From Halobacterium wangiae (lineage in GTDB: Archaea; Halobacteriota; Halobacteria; Halobacteriales; Halobacteriaceae): a stretch of 64,000 nucleotides of DNA. This document shows, piece by piece, positions 1 through 7,621 of the stretch (positions within the stretch are counted from its first letter, which is position 1; every line of letters starts with the position of its first letter). A model generated the notes under the pieces. That model saw only the letters and a list, made by a program, of their open reading frames with translations, was not told where the DNA came from and did not search any database. The translations under genes and the position numbers were made by a program. The stretch is from NCBI RefSeq assembly GCF_021249345.1, contig NZ_CP089588.1, positions 62,001 through 126,000 of the forward strand, in the 5' to 3' direction.

Positions 1-953
1 CAGAGTTCGGCGACGACGACGTACTGGCGCGCGTCGAGCGCGACCGACCCGAACCAGGTCCGGGCGAGGTACTGATCGACGTCGAGGCGGCGGGCGTGAA
101 CTTCGCGGACGTGATGCAGCGCCGCGGCCACTACCACGGTGGGCCGGAGCCACCGTACGTACCCGGGATGGAGGCCGCCGGCACTGTCGCAGCCGTCGGC
201 GACGGAGCCGACCGAGAGGTCGGCGAGCGCGTCGTCGCGATGGTCGGCGGCGGAGGCTACGCGGAGTACGTCACGGCGCCCGCGCTCGCGCTGTTCGACG
301 TGCCGGAGTCGATGTCGTTCGCGGAGGCCGCGGGCTTCCCCGTCCAGTTCCTCACCGCCCACCACTGCCTCCACGACTGGGGCGGACTCGACGCGGACGA
401 GTCCGTCCTCGTCCACGCCGCGGCGGGCGGCGTCGGCACCGCAGCGGTCCAGCTCGCCGACCACCACGGCGCGGAGGTGTTCGGGACGGCGAGCACCGCG
501 GAGAAGCTCGCGCTCGCGGAGCGACTGGGCTGTGACCACCCCATCAACTACACCGAGGTCGAGTTCTCCGAAGTCACCCACGACCTGACGGACGGCGCGG
601 GCATCGACCTCGTGCTGGACGGCGTCGGCGGGGAGACGTTCCGGGAGAGCGTCGACGCGCTCTCGCACTTCGGGCGCGTCGTCGCCTACGGTGCGGCCTC
701 CGGCGAACCCGGCACCGTCGACACGGCGACGTTGCTGTTCGGCAACAAGTCCGTCGAGGGGTTCCACCTCGGCCAGGCGATGGAGCGCGACCCCGAGCGC
801 GTCTACGCGGCCGTCCCTGAACTCTCCGCGCTGCTCCGGGACGACGTCCTCGAAGTCGTCGTCGGCCAGACGTTCGACCTCGCGGACGCCGCCGAAGCTC
901 ACCGGGCGCTCGAGAACCGCGAGACCACCGGGAAGGTCGTCCTCGAACCCTGA
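1..953 (+). CDS. NADPH:quinone oxidoreductase, MDR zeta-crystallin type (5' partial)
   Basis: The frame is open from nucleotide 3, so only the first few residues are missing beyond the left edge. The visible part (about 316 residues) has the MDR layout: an N-terminal GroES-like domain with AAGVNFADVMQRRG, then a Rossmann domain with the nucleotide-binding run HAAAGGVGTAAVQLA. This is the zeta-crystallin/quinone-reductase type, which lacks the zinc ligands of true alcohol dehydrogenases. Family members reduce quinones or enoyl substrates with NADPH in the cytoplasm; the substrate cannot be told here. An internal GTG at 96 lies inside the conserved N-terminal domain and is not the start. The next gene is a lipoprotein with its own upstream region, so no operon is evident. 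Confidence 0.9.
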   Translation, partial: EFGDDDVLARVERDRPEPGPGEVLIDVEAAGVNFADVMQRRGHYHGGPEPPYVPGMEAAGTVAAVGDGADREVGERVVAMVGGGGYAEYVTAPALALFDVPESMSFAEAAGFPVQFLTAHHCLHDWGGLDADESVLVHAAAGGVGTAAVQLADHHGAEVFGTASTAEKLALAERLGCDHPINYTEVEFSEVTHDLTDGAGIDLVLDGVGGETFRESVDALSHFGRVVAYGAASGEPGTVDTATLLFGNKSVEGFHLGQAMERDPERVYAAVPELSALLRDDVLEVVVGQTFDLADAAEAHRALENRETTGKVVLEP

Positions 954-1038
954 GCGGCGAACCGGGGCCGCGAGTCGGGACTACTACGATTCCTTGACTC
1001 ATCCAGACACTTTTCCGTCCGGTGGACGACGGGTGGGT

Positions 1039-1398
1039 GTGAACGGACGATTCCGGCGAGTCGCCCTCGGCGTCCTCCTCGCGCTACTCGTCGCCTCGGC
1101 GGGTTGCAACGCGTTCGACGACGGCCCCGCGACAAACCTCCTCCTGGTGAACAACGACGACCAGCGGCACGACGTTCGCGTCGAGGTCCTGCAGGACGGC
1201 GAAACGCAGTACACCTCCGAGAAGACACTGCCAGCGGAGTCCCAGGCCGACCTCTCGTCGTTCGAGGGGTCGGGCGAGTACACGGTGGCCGTCACCGTCG
1301 ACGGGACGACGACCGGACGGACCCACGAGTTCGGCAGCGACGACGAGACGCTCTCCATCGGCGTCCAGAACGACGGCTCGGTGATCGTCGGCGGGTAG
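1039..1398 (+). CDS. Small haloarchaeal lipoprotein, function unknown
   Basis: This encodes about 119 residues. The N terminus has a basic stretch (NGRFRR), a hydrophobic segment and a lipobox-like ending ASAGC, so Cys is predicted to be lipidated and the protein held on the outer face of the membrane. The rest looks like a single beta-rich domain (VRVEVLQDGE, YTVAVTVDG), similar to the small Ig-like lipoproteins common in haloarchaea. GTG at 1039 was chosen because it gives a normal signal length; GTG at 1033 is two codons upstream. No function can be assigned. It converges on the acetyltransferase downstream. Confidence 0.7.
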   Translation: MNGRFRRVALGVLLALLVASAGCNAFDDGPATNLLLVNNDDQRHDVRVEVLQDGETQYTSEKTLPAESQADLSSFEGSGEYTVAVTVDGTTTGRTHEFGSDDETLSIGVQNDGSVIVGG

Positions 1399-1476
1399 CT
1401 ACACGGGGACCGACTCGATCCCCCCGCGGCGGCCGTCGAGCACCCAGCGCGTCGCCACGGTCGGCCCGGACTTCAT
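1399..1476 (-). CDS. 25-codon ORF resembling the C-terminal tail of MptE
   Basis: This tiny frame starts on an ATG that overlaps the TGA of the acetyltransferase gene (ATGA overlap) and ends 1 nt before the convergent lipoprotein gene stop. Its product ends VLDGRRGGIESVPV, and the mptE product downstream ends VLDGRRAGIRSVVE. The two DNA stretches also match over about 48 nt. It may be a duplicated fragment of the mptE 3' end rather than a working gene. Translation is possible by coupling but unproven. Confidence 0.3.
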   Translation of the reverse strand: MKSGPTVATRWVLDGRRGGIESVPV

Positions 1477-2060
1477 CGGTTCGCCTCGTACTCCGCCCGC
1501 AGAATCGAGTAGCGGTACAGTGGGGTGACGGTGCCGTCGGGTCGGCGCGTCTCGTGGCGGAGACAGCCATCGAACTGGCCGCCGAAGCGCTCGACGACCG
1601 ACTCGATCATCCGTCTCGACGCCTCGTTCTCCGGGTGGCAACTCGTGTAGTACGCGTCGAGGTCGTAGCGTTCGAACGTCTGGCGGACGAACTCGCGGGC
1701 GCGCTCGGACCCGTAGCCACGGCCCCAGAACCGCCGTGCGAGGACGACGCCCGACCCCGCCCTGCGTTCGTCCCATTCCGGGTCGAACGACGCGAATCCA
1801 GCGAACTCCCCACTCCCGGACTCGTCGCCGACGGGGCGCACGACGTACCACGCCTTCGCTCGTTCCTGCCAGCGCTCGCGTGCGACGTCCTGGAACGCCG
1901 CGACGTCGTTCACCGTCTCGAAGCGGTACCACGGCATGTGCTCCGTGACGTCCGTCTGCCAGGACTCGGTCCGCGTGCGTTCGTGCAGTTCGATGGGGTC
2001 GGCGTCGTGGACCGGCGTCAGCACCAGTCGGTCGGTCTCCACTCGGTCGGTGAATACCAT
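1473..2060 (-). CDS. GNAT N-acetyltransferase, RimJ/RimL-like
   Basis: The product is about 195 residues with the GNAT fold of the RimJ/RimL subgroup. The opening ETDRLVLTPVHDAD is typical of that group, and the acetyl-CoA loop reads RRFWGRGYGSERAREFV. The late conserved CHPENEASRRMIE matches the family's N-x-x-S-x-x-x-x-E region. Members transfer acetyl groups from acetyl-CoA to protein N termini or small amines; the target is unknown. ATG at 2060 was preferred over an upstream TTG at 2126 because AGGAG sits 5 nt before it (2066-2070), an unusual Shine-Dalgarno for this window. It lies downstream of mptE on the same strand but about 175 nt away. Confidence 0.85.
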   Translation of the reverse strand: MVFTDRVETDRLVLTPVHDADPIELHERTRTESWQTDVTEHMPWYRFETVNDVAAFQDVARERWQERAKAWYVVRPVGDESGSGEFAGFASFDPEWDERRAGSGVVLARRFWGRGYGSERAREFVRQTFERYDLDAYYTSCHPENEASRRMIESVVERFGGQFDGCLRHETRRPDGTVTPLYRYSILRAEYEANR

Positions 2061-2235
2061 GTGTTCTCCTCGAATTCGCGGGAGAAAGGCGCTGACGGCC
2101 GCGGACACGTCTTCCGCAACGCTCAATAGGGTTTTACTACGTAGTCTCGACTGAGGGATTCTCCCGGGTGCCAGACGGTGGGTAGCGACCGGACCGCGTT
2201 TCGCCGATCGTCGGCTGTATCGGTCGGTGAGCGTG

Positions 2236-2916
2236 CTACTCCACGACGGATCGGATCCCCGCGCGCCGACCGTCGAGCACGCCGAATCGCTCGCCGCGGC
2301 GGGACTCCAGCCAGTAGAGGAGGCGCTCGGCCCACGCCAGTTTCTTCGCCTTCTCCGGGCCCACGTCGGGGTCTTCGAAGTCCCACCCGGGGAAGACGAG
2401 TTCCGCGGCGCCGCAGTGGTCCGCGAGGAACGCCGCCCGGTCGCCGTCCGTGAACCCGCCGAAGTTCCGCACCGGGCCAGCGGGTTCGGCCTGCGTCGTC
2501 CCGAGGACGTGGTCGGCGTCGAACGTCGGGACGTGTTCGCGGACGGCGGGGACGTTGTCGCCGTGGGCGTGTGCGGCCACGGGGACGCCGGCTTCCGTGA
2601 GTCGGCGCGCGGTTCCCGGGTTCTTGTCGAGGTCGGTCACCATCACGTCGACGTCCACCCCCGCGTCGGCGAGGACGTCGACGGCCGTCGACGCGGCGAA
2701 CACGCGGTCCGCAGTCGCCGCGACGTCCGTCTCGTCGGCGAGAGCGGGCGCACCGCCGGCGATCGCGACGCGCTCGCCGGCACAGTCCAGCCGCGAGACG
2801 TCGAACTGGTCGACGTACTCGGCGAGGACGTCGCGGGCGCGCTCGTCGGCGGCCCGCGGGTACCCGAAGTCGGCGAGTATCGTCTCGTAGACCGGCTCCC
2901 AGTCGTCGAACTCCAT
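2236..2916 (-). CDS. mptE: 6-hydroxymethyl-7,8-dihydropterin pyrophosphokinase MptE
   Basis: The 226-residue product belongs to the DUF115/MptE family, which activates 6-hydroxymethyl-7,8-dihydropterin with ATP to the diphosphate used for tetrahydrofolate or methanopterin. The N terminus (MEFDDWEPVYETILADFGY) and the central VMVTDLDKNPGT and VPVAAHAHGDN segments are family-typical. Its neighbour upstream is dihydropteroate synthase, the next enzyme of the same pathway, which supports the call. ATG at 2916 was chosen; an AT-rich TATA-like box (about 2937-2945 on this strand) lies some 25 nt before it, so it probably has its own leaderless promoter. The 3' end has a partial copy at 1399-1476. 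Confidence 0.88.
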   Translation of the reverse strand: MEFDDWEPVYETILADFGYPRAADERARDVLAEYVDQFDVSRLDCAGERVAIAGGAPALADETDVAATADRVFAASTAVDVLADAGVDVDVMVTDLDKNPGTARRLTEAGVPVAAHAHGDNVPAVREHVPTFDADHVLGTTQAEPAGPVRNFGGFTDGDRAAFLADHCGAAELVFPGWDFEDPDVGPEKAKKLAWAERLLYWLESRRGERFGVLDGRRAGIRSVVE

Positions 2917-3048
2917 GGCTGTCACTACTCGGTGCGATAAATGAAAGGATTCCGTGGTCCGAGCCGAGACGCCCCGCAAAGTACCCCTACCCGGCGGGTG
3001 TCCGGCTTCCAGTCCCGGCTTCTTGCCCCGCCGGTATAAGCTTTCCCG

Positions 3049-4164
3049 TTAGTTGCCAACTCCCTTCCAGGTGGTCGCAAGTTCGCCCAGAACACCCTCT
3101 CGGCCCGCGATCGCCGCCGACGCGGCCCGTAGCGTCCTGACTGTCCCGGCGACGAACGCCGGGTCCTCGCTACTGACTGCTACGCCGGCGTCGGCGAGTT
3201 CCGCCCGTTCTCCGTCGTCGAGGCCGTGAACCACGTACGCCCGGGCCGCGGCGTCCGTCGCTACGTCAGCGTCGCCGCCGAGTCGCTCGACGTGGCGCTC
3301 GGCCTCCCGGACCGTGGTCGCGTCCAGTTCCTCCACCGCGTCGGACCGAGTCCGGTCCCGGGCGAACGCCTGCCCGACGAGCGCCGCGTCCCGGGTCTCC
3401 GCCACGTCGTGGGTGCGGATCACGTGGGCGCCGCGTTCGACGGCCATCGACGTCGCCGCCAGCGAGACGGGGAGCGCCTCCTCCGTGGAGCGGTCGGCGA
3501 GTTCGCGGAGGAAGTTCTTCCGGTTGATGGAGACCAGGATGGGGTAGCCGTGGCCGCGGAACTCCCGGAGACGCCTGAACGTCTCTCTGTCGTCGTCGGT
3601 CGTCTTGGCCGCCGACCAGCCGCCGAACGCGGGGTCGACGATGGTCTTGTCCGTGAAGCCGTTGAGCGCGAGCGCGTCGTAGATGTCGTCCACGGACTCG
3701 ACGGCGCCTGGTCGTTCGAGGTCCGGGGGGCTGGCCATCTTCGCGACGGCGACGTCGTGGGCCTCACAGACCGCCGGCATCTCCGGGTCCGCGAAGCCGC
3801 AGATGTCGTTGACCATGTCGAACCCCCGCGAGAGCGCCTCGTCGGCCACCTCGCTGTAGCGCGTCTCGATGGAGAAGACGGCGTCGCCCTCCACGCGCTC
3901 GATGGTCTCGACGGCCGTCTCGAGACGGTCGAGTTCCTGCTCGGCGGAGAGCACCTCGAAGCGCTTGTTCGCCGACTCGAGGCCGACGTCCACGATGTCC
4001 GCGCCCTCGCCGACGAGCGCCTCGTCGACGTACGCGGCGGCGTCCGCTGGGTCGTCGAAGACGCTCGGGTCGTACGGCGATTCCTTCGAGACGTTCAGCA
4101 CGCCCATCACGCGGGGCGGGTGGTCGTCCCCGATGGAGAGGCCGGCGGCGTCGACCGTTCGCAT
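3049..4164 (-). CDS. folP: Dihydropteroate synthase
   Basis: The product is 371 residues. The pterin-binding TIM barrel occupies roughly residues 15-265, with the opening motif VMGVLNVSKESPYDPSVF replacing the bacterial GILNVTPDSF, and NDICGF further on. It condenses dihydropterin diphosphate with an aminobenzoate-type acceptor. A C-terminal tail of about 100 residues follows the barrel, making it longer than bacterial FolP. The ATG at 4164 was taken because residues upstream of it in the frame look non-conserved and cross the divergent promoter. It sits upstream of mptE on the same strand, so a pterin/folate locus is likely, although a gap with a promoter-like box separates them. Confidence 0.85.
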   Translation of the reverse strand: MRTVDAAGLSIGDDHPPRVMGVLNVSKESPYDPSVFDDPADAAAYVDEALVGEGADIVDVGLESANKRFEVLSAEQELDRLETAVETIERVEGDAVFSIETRYSEVADEALSRGFDMVNDICGFADPEMPAVCEAHDVAVAKMASPPDLERPGAVESVDDIYDALALNGFTDKTIVDPAFGGWSAAKTTDDDRETFRRLREFRGHGYPILVSINRKNFLRELADRSTEEALPVSLAATSMAVERGAHVIRTHDVAETRDAALVGQAFARDRTRSDAVEELDATTVREAERHVERLGGDADVATDAAARAYVVHGLDDGERAELADAGVAVSSEDPAFVAGTVRTLRAASAAIAGREGVLGELATTWKGVGN

Positions 4165-4258
4165 ACTCCCACAGCGTATCCGGGCGTCCATAGGCGATGC
4201 GGTTCCGGCGACGCGGGCTTCAGGCGACTTATGTGGCGGCGCTGCCAACAGTCGGGCG

Positions 4259-4801
4259 ATGACGAAGGTGAGCATCGGCTTCCGGGGGTGGCGCTTCGAC
4301 GAGGACGAGGTGTTCGACGAGAACGGCGACTACCGGCCACTCAAGGAGATGAGCGAGGACACCCGCGAGCGACTCGGCCGACTCCCGCTGCTGGCCGACA
4401 GGCCCTGCGACGCCTGCTACCTGAGCGACGGAGAGAGTGACAACTCGCCGACGGCGGTGTACGGCGAACCCGGCGCGGAGGTGCTCGTCTGCGACGACCA
4501 CGAGCCGGAGTTCTACTACTGGTTCCTCGAGGACGGTGGGGACGAGCACCGCGGCACCGAGACGCTCCAGGACGCCTTCCACGAGTGGTTCGCGGCCGGG
4601 AACCGCGCGCCCGACTGGTACGACGGCCCCGACCACGTGGAGACCGAACCCGAGAACCTGCCGGAGCCGGACCTGGACAACGTCGAGGCGGTGAACGTCG
4701 AACTGCCCGAGGACGAGCAGTCGAGCGTCGACCTGCGAGACGTCGAGGAGAGCCTGCGGGGCGCGGACATCGAGATGGACTACCCGACCGCAGATGAGTG
4801 A
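4259..4801 (+). CDS. Conserved haloarchaeal protein with a CxxC/CDDH putative metal site
   Basis: The 180-residue acidic protein is not one I can name. It starts TKVSIGFRGWRFDEDEVFD, contains PCDACYLSDG near residue 45 and VLVCDDHEPEFYYW near residue 80. Two Cys plus a Cys/His pair could form a small zinc site. The C-terminal third is Glu/Asp-rich. A TATA-like CTTATGT lies about 25 nt upstream of the ATG. Its stop overlaps the start of the TrmJ-type gene (ATG at 4794 inside its last codons), so the two are translated from one message. A role alongside RNA methylation is possible but only inferred from this coupling. Confidence 0.75.
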   Translation: MTKVSIGFRGWRFDEDEVFDENGDYRPLKEMSEDTRERLGRLPLLADRPCDACYLSDGESDNSPTAVYGEPGAEVLVCDDHEPEFYYWFLEDGGDEHRGTETLQDAFHEWFAAGNRAPDWYDGPDHVETEPENLPEPDLDNVEAVNVELPEDEQSSVDLRDVEESLRGADIEMDYPTADE

Positions 4802-5546
4802 GGGCGGCGAGAGTGAGAACGGCGAGAAGCGCAGCAAGCCGGCGGTCGCGGTCGTCGACGCGAAGACCGCGGGGAACGTCGGCACCATCGCGCGGGCGAT
4901 GAAGAACTTCGGCTTCGAGGACCTGCTGCTGGTCGACCCGCCGTACCTCGGCCGTGACTCCGAGGCGTACGGCTTCGCCGGGCAGGCCCGCGAGGACGTG
5001 CTGCCGAACGCCACGGAACTCTCCTTCGACGAACTCGCCGAGAACTACCACACGGTCGGCTTCACCGCGGTGACGAACCAGGACGCGACGAAGCACGCGC
5101 GCTTCCCGTTCCGGACGCCCGCGGAACTCGGCGCGAGCCTCGCGGACGTCGAGTCGAAGACGGCGCTCGTCTTCGGCCGCGAGCGCGTCGGCCTCACGAA
5201 CGAGGAACTCGAGCGCATCGACGAGGTGTGTGCGATCCCCGCGAGCGAGGAGTACCCCGTCCTGAACCTGGGGCAGGCCGCGACCGTCGCGCTGTACGAA
5301 CTCCGGGGGCTGGCGATGGGGCGTGACCAGTTGCCGGACGTCGAGCGCCACCGCGCGACGGAGGCCGAGATCGAGGCGTTCTACGAACACGCCGCTGAGT
5401 TCCTCGACGCCGTTGACTACCCCGAGGAGAAACGCGAGAAGACGCTCCGGATGCTCCGCCGGATGCTCGGGCGCACCCACCCGACCGGACGGGAGATCAA
5501 CACGGTCCACGGGCTGCTGCGTCGCGCCGAGAACCGGATGGAGTGA
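4794..5546 (+). CDS. trmJ: SPOUT-class RNA 2'-O-methyltransferase, TrmJ-like
   Basis: The product is 250 residues with all three SpoU/TrmH motifs: NVGTIARAMKNFG (motif 1), LVFGRERVGLTNEEL (motif 2) and YPVLNLGQAATVALYEL (motif 3). These form the trefoil-knot SAM site. The combination of N-terminal SPOUT domain and a helical C-terminal tail fits archaeal TrmJ, which methylates the 2'-OH of position 32 in tRNA. A related rRNA target cannot be excluded. It overlaps the preceding gene by 8 nt, indicating translational coupling. The MaoC gene converges on it. Confidence 0.88.
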   Translation: MSEGGESENGEKRSKPAVAVVDAKTAGNVGTIARAMKNFGFEDLLLVDPPYLGRDSEAYGFAGQAREDVLPNATELSFDELAENYHTVGFTAVTNQDATKHARFPFRTPAELGASLADVESKTALVFGRERVGLTNEELERIDEVCAIPASEEYPVLNLGQAATVALYELRGLAMGRDQLPDVERHRATEAEIEAFYEHAAEFLDAVDYPEEKREKTLRMLRRMLGRTHPTGREINTVHGLLRRAENRME

Positions 5547-5552
5547 GGCGAG

Positions 5553-6008
5553 TTACTGTTCTGCGTCTCGGCGCTCGTACATGCTGATGGGTTTCATCGA
5601 CGCCTTCACCTCGCCGTCCTGGTTCGTCGTCGTCAGTTTCGTCCGGACGATGCCGCGGCCAGGGTCGCTCTCCATCGGGCGCTTCGACAGCACCTCGACG
5701 TGGAGTGACAGCGACTCGCCGGGGAACGTCGGGTTCGGCCAGCGCAGTTCGTCGACGCCGATCGCGCCGAGGCTCCCGGCCTCCGAGAGGTGCTGGTCGA
5801 CGAGCAGTCGCATCGACATCGCGGCGGTGTGCCACCCGGAGGCAGCGAGGTCGCCGAAGTGGGACTCCTCGCGTGCGCGCTCGACGTTGACGTGGAACCA
5901 CTGCGGGTCGTACTGCTCGGCGAACGCCACGATCTCCTCGGCGGTCACCTCGTAGGTGCCGAACTCCATCGTGTCGCCGACCGAGAGGTCCTCGAAGTAG
6001 ACGGACAT
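5553..6008 (-). CDS. MaoC-like hotdog dehydratase
   Basis: The 151-residue protein has the MaoC/R-hydratase hotdog fold. The catalytic Asp/His pair is visible in QYDPQWFHVN, followed by the substrate-tunnel segment LAASGWHTAAM. Members hydrate trans-2-enoyl-CoAs or dehydrate 3-hydroxyacyl-CoAs in fatty-acid, polyester or branched-chain metabolism. The single-domain length is normal for the family. It is followed by the DMT exporter gene on the same strand after 48 nt, with no functional link evident. Confidence 0.85.
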   Translation of the reverse strand: MSVYFEDLSVGDTMEFGTYEVTAEEIVAFAEQYDPQWFHVNVERAREESHFGDLAASGWHTAAMSMRLLVDQHLSEAGSLGAIGVDELRWPNPTFPGESLSLHVEVLSKRPMESDPGRGIVRTKLTTTNQDGEVKASMKPISMYERRDAEQ

Positions 6009-6056
6009 GGAGTGGCCTTCGACGGTCGGGGTGGTAGCTGTTGGGTTCGCGGCGGG

Positions 6057-6992
6057 TCAGTACGAACGCACCGCGTCGGCGGTGTCGAGGGCGACGGTGG
6101 ACAGCGTCTCGCGCTTGAGGAGGGCGAACCCGAGGAAGATAGCGGCGAAGCCGACGACCGCCTGTGCGTCGACGACCTGGCCGAGCAGCGCCCACGCCGC
6201 CACCGCCGCGACGACGGGTTCGAGGTAGCCGACGAGGTTGAGTTCGGTGGCACCGATGCGGTCGAGCAACTCGAAGTACATGAGGAAGCCGACACAGCCC
6301 GATATCAGGGTGAGGTAGACGAGACTCGCCACGGCTGGCGCGGTCCACTCGACGCCCGAGAGAGACTCGCCGCGGGCGCCGGCGCCGACCCAGAGCACCG
6401 CCGAACCGAGCAGCATCGCCCAGGCCTCGAGCGTCTCGATGGGGAGGCCGGTGGAGAGCGGGCGGGCGAGCACGGCGCCGAGGGCGAACGCCACAGCGCC
6501 GACGAAGACGAGTGCGACGCCGAGGAGGTCGGTGCCCCCGCCGCCGGGAGCGGCGACCGCGGCGACGCCGGCGAAGCCGAGGAACAGTCCCATCCCCTCG
6601 ACGAGGTCGACGCTCGCGTCGTCGAGGAGGCCGGTGGCGAACGCAGTGGTGAGGATGGGCGTGAGGCTGACGACGATGGCGGCGACGGCGCCCGACACGC
6701 GGAGTTCGCCGAGGTAGAGCGCGCCGTGGTAGACGGCGATGACGAAGACGCCGGCGACGGTGACGGCGAACCACTCCCGGAGACTCCGGGGCCGCCAGCG
6801 GTCGGTCGCGTACGCGGCGTACGCGAGGATGATCGCGCCGGCGACCGTGTACCTGAGGGCGGCGAACGACAGTGCGGGGACCGTGTGCAGGCCGACTTCG
6901 ATGGCGACGAACGAGGTGCCCCAGAACGCGGCGAGCAGCAGGAACATCGCCGTCGTGGGCGACGGGGCGAACGAGGAGTGACGGTAGCTCAT
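6057..6992 (-). CDS. EamA/DMT superfamily transporter
   Basis: The product is about 311 residues with ten predicted membrane helices in two EamA repeats. FLLLAAFWGTSFVAIEVGL is the typical first helix, and the second repeat begins VASLVYLTLISGCVGFLMYF. Members export amino acids, nucleosides or other metabolites. ATG at 6992 was preferred; a GTG two codons earlier (6998) is possible. It is divergent from an Lrp-family regulator with about 140 nt between them, and exporters of this kind are often controlled by such a neighbour, so this is its likely regulator (inference). Confidence 0.85.
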   Translation of the reverse strand: MSYRHSSFAPSPTTAMFLLLAAFWGTSFVAIEVGLHTVPALSFAALRYTVAGAIILAYAAYATDRWRPRSLREWFAVTVAGVFVIAVYHGALYLGELRVSGAVAAIVVSLTPILTTAFATGLLDDASVDLVEGMGLFLGFAGVAAVAAPGGGGTDLLGVALVFVGAVAFALGAVLARPLSTGLPIETLEAWAMLLGSAVLWVGAGARGESLSGVEWTAPAVASLVYLTLISGCVGFLMYFELLDRIGATELNLVGYLEPVVAAVAAWALLGQVVDAQAVVGFAAIFLGFALLKRETLSTVALDTADAVRSY

Positions 6993-7033
6993 ATACACCC
7001 AACCATACGGAGGTATATTAGACTTATCTTCAA

Positions 7034-7049
7034 ACTTCGTTCGAGAAGT
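7034..7049. promoter_or_regulatory. 16-nt dyad in the divergent exporter/Lrp promoter region
   Basis: ACTTC (7034-7038) and GAAGT (7045-7049) form an inverted repeat with a 6-nt spacer, in an AT-rich stretch. TATA-like boxes for the two divergent genes lie on either side (near 7011-7018 for the exporter, near 7059-7066 for the regulator). Its position suits an operator for the adjacent Lrp-family protein. This is inferred from position and symmetry only. Confidence 0.4.
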
Positions 7050-7135
7050 AGGATTTGGTGTAATTTAACGGTCGGTCGTCGTCGATGGGACCGACTCCCA
7101 CAGGCTTTTGCCGGCGGTCGCCGACTCGGGGAACA

Positions 7136-7621
7136 ATGGACGAACGCGACGTGCGCCTCCTGAAGGCCATCTCCGACCTCGGCACCGGCAGTCCCGAGCG
7201 ACTCCACGAGGAGACGGACATCCCCGTCTCCACCATCCACTACCGGCTGAACAACCTCCGCGAGGAGGGCGTCGTCGAGAACGACCTCTACGACCTGGAC
7301 CTCGACGAACTCGGCCTCGGGGTCACCGTCGTCCTCGAAGTGCTCACCAGCTACGAGGGGAGCTACGAGGACGTCGGCGAGAAAATCAGCGCCATCGAGG
7401 GCGTCACGCAGACGTTCTTCACGATGGGGGAGACGGACTTCATGGTTGTCGCGCGGCTCCCGGACTCCGAGGACGTCGAGCGACTCATCTCCGACTTCGA
7501 AGCCATCCCGGAGGTCGACCGGACGAACTCCACGTTCGTCGTCGAGGAACAGAAGGACGTCACGCGGCCGCTACAGAGCTACGACCTGGAGACGCTGCTC
7601 GCAGAACTGGCCGACGACTAG
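7136..7621 (+). CDS. Lrp/AsnC-family transcriptional regulator
   Basis: The 161-residue product has an N-terminal winged helix (DERDVRLLKAISDLG, then IPVSTIHYRLNNLREEGVVEN) and a C-terminal RAM/ligand-binding domain with the glycine-containing VLTSYEGSYEDVGEKISAIEGV and FFTMGETDFMVVARL. Family members bind amino acids and control their metabolism or export, usually repressing themselves. The divergent EamA transporter and the dyad in the shared promoter region suggest local control. ATG at 7136 gives the usual short N terminus. The stop codon overlaps the gatE stop on the other strand: both TAG codons lie in one CTAG (7618-7621). Confidence 0.9.
   Translation: MDERDVRLLKAISDLGTGSPERLHEETDIPVSTIHYRLNNLREEGVVENDLYDLDLDELGLGVTVVLEVLTSYEGSYEDVGEKISAIEGVTQTFFTMGETDFMVVARLPDSEDVERLISDFEAIPEVDRTNSTFVVEEQKDVTRPLQSYDLETLLAELADD

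Noticed and set aside
7618-7621. CTAG shared by both stop codons as a regulatory site
   Set aside because: It is simply a 4-nt tail-to-tail overlap, common in compact genomes.
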